A stretch of 64,000 nucleotides of DNA from Paratinospora sagittata (Eukaryota; Streptophyta; Magnoliopsida; Ranunculales; Menispermaceae), in the NCBI GenBank assembly GCA_035771175.1, contig CM069594.1, positions 11,036,620-11,100,619 on the forward strand, in the 5' to 3' direction. The notes under the pieces are model-generated. The model did not search any database, was not told the DNA's origin, and saw nothing but the letters and a program-made list of their open reading frames with translations. The first letter of the stretch is position 1; each line of letters starts with the position of its first letter. Shown here one piece after another: positions 1 through 11,300 of this stretch. Position numbers and translations under genes: made by a program.

Positions 1-109
1 GAAAGGAAAATAAATTTGTGACAGGCACAAAATAAATTCCTAACTTTTTAAGATTTATTCTTTGTCTTTTAGACAATATTTTCTATATTTCTCTTGATGT
101 TTAGGCCAT

Positions 110-876
110 CATGAAATCAAAATTCTTCATTAGCAATATGATGTATATATATCGTATTCATATATGAATGTATAGATATATATTTTTAATCATAACTATA
201 TATATAGTTTTCATAAATCAACTATATATATATATTTGAAATTAAACTATATAAAAATCATATATAGTTTTCTTAGATATATATTTAATACAAATCTTAA
301 CTGTATATAATTCATATATATATAGTTCTAAAGATATATATATCTAATAACATTTTTTTCATTCAAATTTTTCATCAATAATATGATATATATATATATA
401 TCTCATATATACTAAGGTATATAGATATATATATTCAATCATAACTATACATATAGTTTTTAATAAATTAAGAGTATATGTATATTTAAATCAAACTATA
501 TAAAAAATATATAGTTTTCTAGATATATATTTAATATAAATCTCAACTATATATAATTGGCATATATATCTAATAAAATTTTTTATCCAAAATTTTTCAC
601 TAGTAACATGGTATATATATATCTCCTATATGCATAGATATATAGATATATATATTTAATCATAACAATATATATAGTTTTCATAAATCATAACTATATA
701 TATATTTAAATCAAACTATATAAAAAATCATATAGTTTTTTAGATACATATTAAATGTGAATCTCAACTATATATAATTGACATATATATATAGTTCTAG
801 AGATATATATATCTAATAATTTTTTTTTTAATCCAAAATTTTTCATTAGTAACATGGTATATGTATATCTCCTATA

Positions 877-928
<52 letters not shown>

Positions 929-1090
929 ATCATAACAATATATATAGTTTTCATAAATCATAACTATATATATAAATCTAAACTATATAAAACTATATAG
1001 TTTTCTTAGATATATATTTAATACAAATCTTAACTATATATAATTCATATATATGTAGTTCTAAAGATATATATATCTAATGAAATTTTA
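110..1090 (-). repeat. AT-rich tandem repeats in the leader of element A
   Basis: About four degenerate tandem units of roughly 225-250 bp. Each opens with a TTCATTAGYAAYATG-like segment (near 125, 370, 595 and 842), followed by blocks of ATATATAT, AATCATAACTATATATAG and TTTAATAYAAATCTYAACTATATA. They sit between the PBS and the position of ORF X. Element B has about three units at the equivalent place (37,040-37,735), so copy number varies between family members. No coding function is seen; stop codons and low complexity argue against a gene. Confidence 0.75.
881..925. repeat. (TA)n microsatellite
   Basis: An uninterrupted run of about 22 TA dinucleotides inside the fourth leader repeat of element A. 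Element B lacks an equally long run, so this is probably a local slippage expansion. Confidence 0.9.
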
Positions 1091-1131
1091 TTCCCCTAAT
1101 TTGGTGGACTTGGGCGGGCCGTGGACCGTAC

Positions 1132-1143
1132 TCTCTGATACCA
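1132..1143 (-). other. Primer-binding site, initiator-Met tRNA (element A)
   Basis: Read on the minus strand this is TGGTATCAGAGA, five bases after the LTR end. It matches the 3' end of plant initiator Met tRNA (TGGTATCAGAGC) at 11 of 12 positions. Known role: priming of minus-strand cDNA. It fixes the element's orientation as minus. Confidence 0.85.
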
Positions 1144-2452
1144 TTGAATGTCACACCCCGCCCGGATGCGCCTAAACCGGCGGTACACTCGCAGACGGGG
1201 CGCGCATTTTGAATAATAACAATTGTAACAACAAGATGCGCAATGGAAAATATAAAATACGATACAAATCTGATTTCATTTTATTCAGAATATTTTTGTA
1301 CATAAAATGGTCAAGGGAACATACTCCCCAAAATTCCCAATGAATAATACAAAGGGTACAAAATATGGGCCCCATAAACCTGCACCCTGTCCACCCTAAT
1401 TTCCTGTGAAAAATTGCATAATATTGGAGTGAGCTTAACGAGCTCAGTGGGTAAAATAGTTCGTGAGTATAACAATTAATAAAGCATACTTCAATATCAA
1501 ATATCTTAAATACACACGAGAGCTTCATAATCAATCAATATGTATGTATGCATGACACCATCTCGTAATGGTTTGATGAACGTACATCGCCTGAGTTCAC
1601 GTACAAATGTCCTTCCCCAGGCGTAGCCAGGTTCTCACTGTACGTCCCTCATCAGGAACGATGCTCTGGATTCACGTACTGATGTCCCTTCCCAAGCGTA
1701 GCCGGGTTCTCATTTTACGTCCCTCTCCAGAGAAATATAATGAATAGCGAGCAATGCTCCTAACTATTCTATGAATCATAAACCACATACGTCCCTAGGT
1801 GGTGATATGTATGATGCCAATGCATGAACTGGTCTAGTCTACTAGTCTGGTCTTTTCTTGAAATTTAGACTTACATTGGCAACGTCTGATGATCCTTATC
1901 AGGATTGGTATCACGAAGTGCAAGGTTAGGACATTCAGTATTACTTGTATAAGCTGATAGCTTTCAATAAGACCAACTAGATCAGTCCCCAGTTGAGAGG
2001 TGAGATACAAGGTCTGCTTAAATACCAATCGCCTAGAGCAGCCCGCTGCCTCCCGTTCACTATTTAAAGATACTAAGGACAAGACCGAGTCTAGTTGAGC
2101 CAGATTGACCACAAATCCGACATTATAACAGTGTAATACATGAACTCCAAATATACAGGCATAAGTGCGACAGTATAAACATTATATGACATAATGCAGT
2201 GTAAATGAACAGTAGACATAATAATAATTGAATGTAAACTTTAATAAAAGTTATAAAACACGAAAACCTATGTTTCGTTCCCCACCTTCAGATAAGAACT
2301 TCTTCTTTTTCAGATCTGGCACTTTCCTCCGGACAGAACTTCGTTGTATCGCACCGAGAGTCTCGAACAGATAGTCTCAAACTGACAAGAACTCAGAATG
2401 AGTGAAAAGAGGAGGAAAAATCATTAGAGAAGGTGATTTGGGGAGAAAAAAT

Positions 2453-2517
2453 GAGGAGGAGAGGGCTCTTTATATAGGGTATTACAGGTGATGCGGGAAA
2501 CTGAGGAGGAGAGGGCT
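2453..2517. repeat. Duplication with filler inside LTR A
   Basis: GAGGAGGAGAGGGCT occurs at 2,453-2,467 and again at 2,503-2,517. Between them is the 16-mer GGTATTACAGGTGATG (2,478-2,493), identical to 2,579-2,594, which spans the LTR/satellite junction. The other two LTRs have a single copy and no filler. Confidence 0.85.
2468..2477 (-). promoter_or_regulatory. TATA box of LTR A
   Basis: Minus-strand CTATATAAAG, at the same place as CTATATAAGG in LTR B and CTATATAAG in LTR C. Conservation in three copies and position about 110 bp inside the LTR 5' end fit an RNA polymerase II promoter. The transcription start is not determined. Confidence 0.6.
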
Positions 2518-2587
2518 GCCTGAACGTCCGGGCATTTCTGCCCAAACGGATTTCTTTTTTTTGTTTTGTCAAATACATGGTATTACA

Positions 2588-5500
2588 GGTGATGTGTTCT
2601 TTTTTGTTGTGTTATCTTACCGAGACCACTTCATATACTTACAGTTTAAAACAATGGATAGCCTCTGCAAATCTAAGCACAAAAGGGATAAAATGAAGAA
2701 CTATTTGAACAATGACGTTATCATTAAGACAGATTGCAATTTTGATTCAATTCGAAGCTTATTTTGGCAAATGCTAGAATCATTACTTTCTTCTCTTGAA
2801 AAACTCTTTGGAAAGCTCAATCTAACTTGCAAAAATCGTGTGTGTTGTATTTTTGAAAATCAGAGAATGAGTGTTTTATAAAATTAGAAGTTGCGGGTTA
2901 AAGAGCAAGAGAGTACAAAATGATTTGAATTCAAAACATTATTTAATCTAAAGTTGTTTTGGGAGTGCGAGACAATGGGAATCATCAAGGTGTTAGTAAA
3001 GAATATTTCAATTATGATAGCCTGTAAAAACTGTGTAAGGAATAGAAAAATTGAGCAAGCAGAAGTGCCCACATTTTTCACGTTAGAATTATCAGATTTT
3101 AGTCTAAGACGTGGATAGCGTGCCATTGGGTTGTGTATAATGTTCTCTATTGACAGATAGCAGGCTGTAGTAGGTCGATATACACAAACCCGAGGGCTCG
3201 AATTTTTTAGACTTTCCGATAGCGTGTTATCAAGGCATATAGCGCGCTATTGCACATTTTACTAAAAATGGAAAGATCACGACAACAAATTTATAGCGAG
3301 TTATCAAAGAGGATAACGCGCAATAGACAATTTTCCAGAAAAACAAATGTTTTATTATAGAACCCTATCAGCGTGCTATCAACACTGTTACTCCGCTAGT
3401 GCCTTCTAGAAAATTTTGGCAAATTGTTGGATAGCTTTATTTTTGAAAAATTAATATTTTGACACTCAAGAACCATTCAATTGACTCTAAACACTTTGAT
3501 ATAAGATTGAAAACTTTTAAATAATTCAAAACTCATTGAAATTATGATTAAAACCTTTCGAAAAACATTTTTTCAAAATGAAATACTATATCGAAGTGAT
3601 TTTGAAGATTTTGCAATTTTCAGAGTTTTAGTGCTGAGATTGATCGAGATGTTACCCTACACACCAAAGATCAAACTAATGCATTAGACATGAGATATGT
3701 CTTCGTTCTTCGAGCTTGATCTTTGTAGACTTCGAAAGCTATTGTTTGATATGTTCTTGAAGCAATACAAGTGATGTGTTCTTTTTTGTTGTGTTATCTT
3801 ACCGAGACCACTTCATATACTTACAGTTTAAGACAATGGATAGCCTCTGCAAATCTAAGCACAAAAGGGATAAAATGAAGAACTTGCTGAACAATGACGT
3901 TATCATCAAGACAGATTGCAATTTTGATTCAATTCGAACCATGTTTTGGCAAATCCTAGAATCATTACTATCTTCTCTTGAAAAACTCTTTGGAAAGCTC
4001 AATCTAACTTGCAAAAATCGTGTGTGTTGTATTTTCGAAAATCAGAGAATGTGTGTTTTATAAAATTAGAAGTTCCAGGTTAAAGAGCAAGAGAGTACAA
4101 AATGATTTAAATTCAGAACATTGTTTAATCTAAAGTTGTTCTGGGCGTGCGAGACAATGGGAATTATCTAGGTGTTGGTAAAGAATATTTCAATTAAGAT
4201 AACCTGGAAAAACTGTGTAAGGAATAGAAAAATTGAGCAAGCAGAAGTGCCCACATTTTTCTCTTTAGAAATATCAGTTTTTTGTCTTAGACGTGGATAG
4301 TGTGCTATATGGTTGTGTATCATGTTCTCTATTGACAGATAGCAGGCTATAGCAGGTCGATAATCACAAACCCGAGAACAGGAGTTTTTTAGACTTTTCG
4401 ATAGCTTTTTATCAAGGCCTATAGCGCGCTATTGCCCATTTTACTAAAAATGGAAACATTAGGGCAACAGCTCCATAGCGAGTTATCAAAGGGGATAGCG
4501 CGCTATAGAAAATTTTCCAAAAAAATAAATGTTTTATTATTGAACCCTATCAGCGTGCTATCAACACTGATAGTGCGCTATTGCCTTCTGAACATTTTTG
4601 TCAAGTTGCTGGATAGCCTTATTTTTGAAAAATTATTATTTTGACACTCAAGAGCCATTCCATTGACTCCAAACACTTTGATATAAGATTAAAAACTTTT
4701 AAATAATTCAAAACTCATTGAAATTATGATTAAAACCTTTCGGAAAACATTTTATCAAAATGAGATACTATATCGAAGTGATTTTGAAGAATTTGCAATT
4801 TTCAGAGTTTTAGTGCTGAGATTGATCGAGAGGTTACCCTACACACCAAAGATCAAACCAATGCATTAGACATGAGATATGTCTATGAGTTCTTCGAGCT
4901 TGATATTTTTAGACTTCAAAAGCTATTGTTTGATGTCTCCTTGATGCAAGACAGGTGACGTGTTCTTTTTTGATGTGTTATCTTACCGAGACCACTTCAT
5001 ATACTTACAGTTCAAAACAATGGATAGCCTCTTCGAATCAAAGCATAAAAGGGATAAAATGAAGAACTTGCTGAACAGTGACGTTATCATTAAGACAGAT
5101 TGCAATTTTGATTCAATTTGAAGCTTGTTTTGTCAAATGCACGAATCATTACTTTTTTCTCTTGAAAACTCTTTGGAAAGCTCAATCTAACTTGGAAAAA
5201 TCGTGTGTTGTATTTTTGAAATTAGAGAATGAGTGTTTTATAAAATTAGAAGTTGCGGGTTAAAGAGCAAGAGAGTACAAAATGATTTGAATTCAGAACA
5301 TTATTTAATCTAAAGTTGTTTTGGGCGTGCGAGACAATGAGAATTATCTAGGTGTGAGTAGAGAATAATTCAATTAAGATAACCTGGAAAAACTGTGTAA
5401 GGAATAGAGAAATCGAACAAGCAGAAGTGCCCAGTAGAAATATCATATTTTTGTCTAAGACGTGGATAGCATGCTATATGGTTGTGTATCATGTTCTCTA

Positions 5501-8393
5501 TTTACAGATAGCAGGCTATAGCAGGTCAATATACACAAACTCGAGAGCTCGAGTTTTTCAGACTTTTCGATAGCGTGTTATCAAGGCCTATAGCGCGCTA
5601 TTGCCCATTTTACTAAAAATGGAAAGATTACGGCAACAGCTTTATAGCGAGTTATCAAAGGGGATAGCGCGCCATAGACAATTTTCCAGAAAAACAAATT
5701 TTTTATTGTAGAACCATATCAGTGTGCTATCAACAATGATAGGGCGCTAGTGCCTTTTGAAAAATTTTGGCAAATTGTTGGATAGCCTTATTTTTGGAAA
5801 ATTAATATTTTGACACTCAAGATTCATTCCATTGATTCAAAACATTGTGATATAAGATTAAAAACTTTTAAATAATTCAAAACTCATTGAAATTATGATT
5901 AAAACCTTTCGAAAAACATTTTTTCAAAATGAAATGCCATATCGAAGTGAGTTTGAAGACTGTGCAATTTTCAGAGTTTTAGTGCTGAGATTGTTCGATA
6001 AGTTACCCAACACACCAAAGATAAAACTAATTCATTAGAGATGAGAAATGTCTTCGTTCTTCGAGCTTGATCTTTGTAGACTTCGATAGCTATTGTTTCA
6101 TGTGTTGTTGATGATTAGTTGTAGCTCTTAGAAAAGAAAATACTGGTGATGTGTTCTTTTACCGAGAACATCAGAGAACGAGGGTTGTTTGGGCAAATGC
6201 AAGAATCACGACTTTCTTCTATTTAAACACTCTTTGGAAAGCTCAGTCTAACTTGCAAAAATAGTGCGTGTTCTATCTTTGAAAATCAGAGAACGAGGGT
6301 TTTATAAAATTAGTAGCTGCAAGTAAAAGAGCAAGAGAGTACAAAATGATTTGAATTCAAAACATTTGTTTAATCTAAAGTTGTTTTGGGCGTGTGAGAA
6401 AATGGTAATCATCAAGGTGTTAGTAGAGAATATTTCAATTAAGATAACCTGTCAAAATTGTGTAAGGAATAGAAAAATTGAGCAAGCAGAAGTGCCCATT
6501 TTTTTCTCGTTAGAAATATCAGATTTTAGTCTAAGACGTGGATAGCGTGCTATTGGGTTGTGTATCATTTTCTCTATTGACAGATAGCAGGTTGTAGCAG
6601 GTTGATATACACAAACCTGAGAGCTCGAGTTTTTTAGACTTTCCGATAGCATGTTATCAAGGCATATAGCGCGGTATTGCCCATTTTACTAAAAATGGAA
6701 AGATCACGACAACAACTTTATAGTGAGTTATCCAAGGGGATAACGCGCAATAAACAATTTTCCAGAAAAACAAATGTTTTACTACAGAACCCTATCAGCG
6801 TGCTATCAACACTGATAGTCCGCTAGTGCCTTTTGGAAAATTTTGGCAAATTGCTTGATAACCTTATTTTTGAAAAACTAATATTTTGACACTCAAGAAC
6901 CAATCCATTGACTCAAAACACTTTGATATAAGATTAAAAACTTTTAAATAATTCAAAACTCATTGAAATTATGATTAAAACCTTTCGGAAAACATTTTTT
7001 CAAAATGAAATACTATATCGAAGTGATTATGAAGACATTACAATTTTTAGTGTTTTAGTGATGAGATTGATCGAGATGTTACCCTACACACCAAAGATCA
7101 AACTAATGCATTAGACATGAGATATGTCTTCGTTCTTCGAGTTTGATCTTTGTAGACTACGAAAGTTATTGTTCGATATGTTCTTGATGCAAGACAGGTG
7201 ATGTGTTCTTTTTTGTTGTGTTATCTTATCGAGACCACTTCATATACTTACAGTTTAAAACAATGGATAGCCATTGCAAATCTAAGCACAAAAGGGATAA
7301 AATGAAGAACTTGCTGAACAATGACGTTATCATCAAGACAGATTGCAATTTTGATTCAATTCGAAGCTTGTTTTGGCAAATTCTAGAATCATTACTATCT
7401 TCTCTTGAAAAATTCTTTGGAAAGCTCAATCTAACTTGCAAAAATCGTGTGTGTTGTATTTTTAAAAATCAGAGAATGAGTGTTTTATAAAATTAGAAGT
7501 TGCAAGTTAAAGAGCAAGAAAGTTCAAAATGATTTGAATTCAAAACTTTGTTTAATCTAAAGTGGTTTTGGGCGTGCGAGACTATGGGAATCATCTAGGT
7601 GTTAAAAAAGAATATTTCAATTGAAAAAACTGTGTAAGGAATAGAAATATCGAGCAAGCAAAAGTGACCACATTTTTCTCGTTAGAAATATCAAATTTTG
7701 TCTTAGACGTGGATAGCGTGCTATTGGGTTGTGTATCATGTTCTCTATTGACAGATAGCAGGCTATAGCAGATCGATATACAGAAAGTCGAGAACTGGAG
7801 TTTTTCAGACTTTCCGATAGCGTGTTATCAAGGACTATAGTGCGTTATTGCCCAATTTACTAAAACTGGAAAGATCACGGCAACAGCTTTATAGCGAGTT
7901 ATAAAAGGGGATAGCGCGCTATAGAAAGTTTTTTAGAAAAACAAATGTTTTATTATAGAACCCTATCAGCGTGCTATTAACACTGATAGTGCGCCAGTGC
8001 CTTCTGAAAAATTTTGGCAAATTGCTGGATAGCCTTATTTTTGAAAAATTAATATTTTGACACTCAAGAACCATTCCATTGACTCAAAATACTTTGGTAT
8101 AAGATTAAAAGTTTTTAAATAATTCAAAACTCGTTGAAATTATGATTAAAACCTTTCGAAAAACATTGTTTCAAAATGAAATACTATATTGAAGTGAATT
8201 TGAAGACTTTGCAATTTTAAGAGTTTTAGTGCTGAGATTGATCGAGTGGTTACCCTACACACCAAAGATCAAACTAATGCATTAGACATTAAGTATGTCT
8301 TCATTCTTCGAGCTTGATCTTTGTAGACTTCGAAAGCTATTGTTTGATGTGTTCTTGATGATTTGTTGTAGCTCTTAGAAAGAAAAAAATACA
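2588..8393. repeat. Satellite block 1a: five diverged monomers
   Basis: Taking GGTGATGTGTTCT as unit start, monomers begin at 2,588, 3,770, 4,954, 6,145 and 7,197 (lengths 1,182, 1,184, 1,191, 1,052 and 1,197). Units 1, 2, 3 and 5 are A-type (ACCGAGACCACTTC, then ACAATGGATAGCCTCTGC). Unit 4 is B-type, preceded by the linker GATTAGTTGTAGCTCTTA, and is shortened and scrambled near 6,170. Short open frames in these units start at non-ATG codons or are only about 75 codons long, and I do not call them genes. Confidence 0.92.
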
Positions 8394-11300
8394 GGTGTTG
8401 TGTTCTTGTTTTTATCTTACCGAGAATACTTCATATACTTACAGTTTAAAACAATAGAAAGCCTCTGGAAATCTCAGCACAAAAGGAATAAAATGAAGAC
8501 CTTGCGAAATAATGAGGTTATCTTCAAGACAGTGTGCAATTTTGATTCAGTTCGAAGGTTGTTTGGGCAAATGCAAGAATCACGACTTTCTTCTATTTAA
8601 ACACTCTTTGGAAACCTCAGTCTAACTTGAAAAAATCGCGTGTGTTCTATCTTTGAAAGTCAGAGAATGAGGGTTTATAAAATTAGCAGTTGCAGGATAA
8701 AGAGAAAGAGAGTACAAAATGTTTTGAATTTAAAACATTGTTTAATCTAATGTTGTTTTGGGCGTGCTAGGCAATGGGAATATCAAAGGGGATAGCGCGC
8801 TATAGACAATTTTTCTCGTTAGAATCGAGCAAGCAGAAGTGCCCACATTTTTTTCGTTAGATTTTAGTCTAAGACGTGAATAACGTGCTATTGGGTTGCG
8901 TATCATGTACTCTATTGATAGATTGCAGGCTACAGCAGGTCGATATACACAAACCTGAGAGCTTGAGTTTTTTAGACTTTCCGATAGTGTGTTATCAAGG
9001 CCTATAGGGCGCTATTGCCCATTTTACTAAAAATGGAAAGATCACGGCAACAGCTCTATCGCGAGTTATCAAAAGGGATAGCGTGCTATAGAAAATTTTT
9101 CAAAAAAATAAATGTTCCAAAAAAATAAATGTTTTATTACTGAGAGTGCGCTAGTGCCTTCTGAAAAATTTTGGCAAATTGCTGAATAGCCTTATTTTTG
9201 AAAAATGAAAATTTTGACACTCAGGAACCATTCCATTGACTCAAAACACTTTGGTATAAGAATAAAAACTTTTCAACAATTCAAAACTCGTTGAAATTCT
9301 GATTAAAACCTTTCGAAAAACATTTTTTCAAAATGAAATACTATATCGAAGTGAATTTGAAGACTTTGCAATTTTAAGAGTTTTAGTGCTGAGATTGATC
9401 GAGAGGTTACCCTACACACCAAAGATCAAACTAATGCATTAGACATTAAGTATGTCTTCATTCTTCGAGCTTGATCTTTGTAGACTTCGAAAGCTATTGT
9501 TTGATGTGTTCTTGATGATTAGTTGTAGCTCTTAGAAAGAAAAAAATACAGGTGTTGTGTTCTTGTTTTAATCTTACCGAGAATACTTCATATACTTACA
9601 GTTTAAAACAATAGAAAGCCTCTGGAAATCTCCGCACAAAAGGAATAAAATGAAGACCTTGCGAAATAATGAGGTTATCTTCAAGGCAATGTGCAATTTT
9701 GATTCAGTTCAAAGGTTGTTTGGGCAAATGCAAGAATCACGACTTTCTTCTATTTAAACACTCTTTGGAAACCTCAGTCTAACTTGCAAAAATCGCGTGT
9801 GTTCTATCTTTGAAAGTCAGAGAATGAGGGTTTATAAAATTAGCAGTTGCAGGATAAAGAGCAAGAGAGTACAAAATGTTTTGAATTTAAAACATTGTTT
9901 AATCTAATGTTGTTTTGGGCGTGCGAGGCAATGGGAATATCAAAGGGGATAGCGCGCTATAGACAATTTTTCTCGTTAAAATCGAGCAAGCAGAAGTGCC
10001 CACCTTTTTCTCGTTAGATTTTAGTCTAAGACGTGAATAACGTGCTATTGGGTTGCGTATCATGTTCTCTATTGATAGATAGCAGGCTACAGCAGGTCGA
10101 TATACACAAACCTGAGAGCTTGAGTTTTTTAGACTTTCCGATAGTGTGTTATCAAGGCCTATAGCGCGCTATTGCCCATTTTACTAAAAATGGAAAGATC
10201 ACGGCAACAGCTCTATCGCAAGTTATCAAAGGGGATAGCGTGCTATAGAAAATTTTTCAATAAAATAAATGTTCCAAAAAAATAAATGTTTTATTACTGA
10301 GAGTGCGCTAGTGCCTTCTGAAAAATTTTGGCAAATTGCTGAATAGCCTTATTTTTGAAAAATGAAAATTTTGACACTCAGGAACCATTGCATTGACTCA
10401 AAACACTTTGGTATAAGAATAAAAACTTTTCAATAATTCAAAACTCGTTGAAATTCTGATTAAAACCTTTCGAAAAACATTTTTTCAAAATGAAATACTA
10501 TATCGAAGTGAATTTGAAGACTTTGCAATTTTAAGAGTTTTAGTGCTGAGATTGATCGAGAGGTTACCCTACACACCAAAGATCAAACTAATGCATTAGA
10601 CATTAAGTATGTCTTCATTCTTCGAGCTTGATTTTTGTAGACTTCGAAAGCTATTGTTTGATGTGTTCTTGATGATTAGTTGTAGCTCTTAGAAAGAAAA
10701 AAATACAGGTGTTGTGTTCTTGTTTTAATCTTACCGAGAATACTTCATATACTTACAGTTTAAAACAATAGAAAGCCTCTGGAAATCTCCGCACAAAAGG
10801 AATAAAATGAAGACCTTGCGAAATAATGAGGTTATCTTCAAGACAGTGTGCAATTTTGATTCAGTTCGAAGGTTGTTTGGGCAAATGCAAGAATCACGAC
10901 TTTCTTCTATTTAAACACTCTTTGGAAACCTCAGTCTAACTTGCAAAAATCGCGTGTGTTCTATCTTTGAAAGTCAGAGAATGAGGGCTTATAAAATTAG
11001 CAGTTGCAGGATAAAGAGCAAGAGAGTACAAAATGTTTTGAATTTAAAACATTGTTTAATCTAATGTTGTTTTGGGCGTGCGAGGCAATGGGAATATCAA
11101 AGGGGATAGCGCGCTATAGACAATTTTTCTCGTTAGAATCGAGCAAGCAGAAGTGCCCACATTTTTCTCGTTAGATTTTAGTCTAAGACGTGAATAACGT
11201 GCTATTGGGTTGCGTATCATGTTCTCTATTGATAGATAGCAGGCTACAGCAGGTCGATATACACAAACCTGAGAGCTTGAGTTTTTTAGACTTTTCGATA

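Larger units (their letters stand above)
1..2587 (-). mobile_element. Element A: 5' end of a Tekay/Del-type chromovirus (LTR, PBS, leader)
   Basis: On the minus strand the order is 5' LTR (1,149-2,587), PBS (1,132-1,143), then an AT-rich leader running off the left edge. Position 1 aligns with about 36,922 in element B, a few bases upstream of the ORF X start codon there, so A's coding region lies just outside the window. The right boundary is sharp: the LTR terminus (minus-strand TGTAAT) abuts satellite starting GGTGATGTG. Assignment to the chromovirus family rests on alignment by eye with B and C, which carry the coding domains. The left flank and target-site duplication cannot be seen. Confidence 0.85.
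1149..2587 (-). repeat. 5' LTR of element A
   Basis: 1,439 bp with minus-strand ends TGTAATACC...GGGGTGTGACA, homologous throughout to the LTRs at 37,793-39,224 and 47,428-48,793. It contains a two-copy internal tandem repeat (about 1,595-1,655 and 1,671-1,730; core TTCACGTAC...GTAGCC...TACGTCCCTC). A TATA box lies near the 5' end on the minus strand (2,468-2,477). Unlike the other two LTRs it carries a 50-bp duplication with filler at 2,453-2,517. Confidence 0.88.

Noticed and set aside
751..954. Short open frame rich in Ile/Tyr in the leader of element A
   Set aside because: It is a translation of the (TA)n and AT-rich tandem repeats; low complexity and no conserved counterpart in element B.
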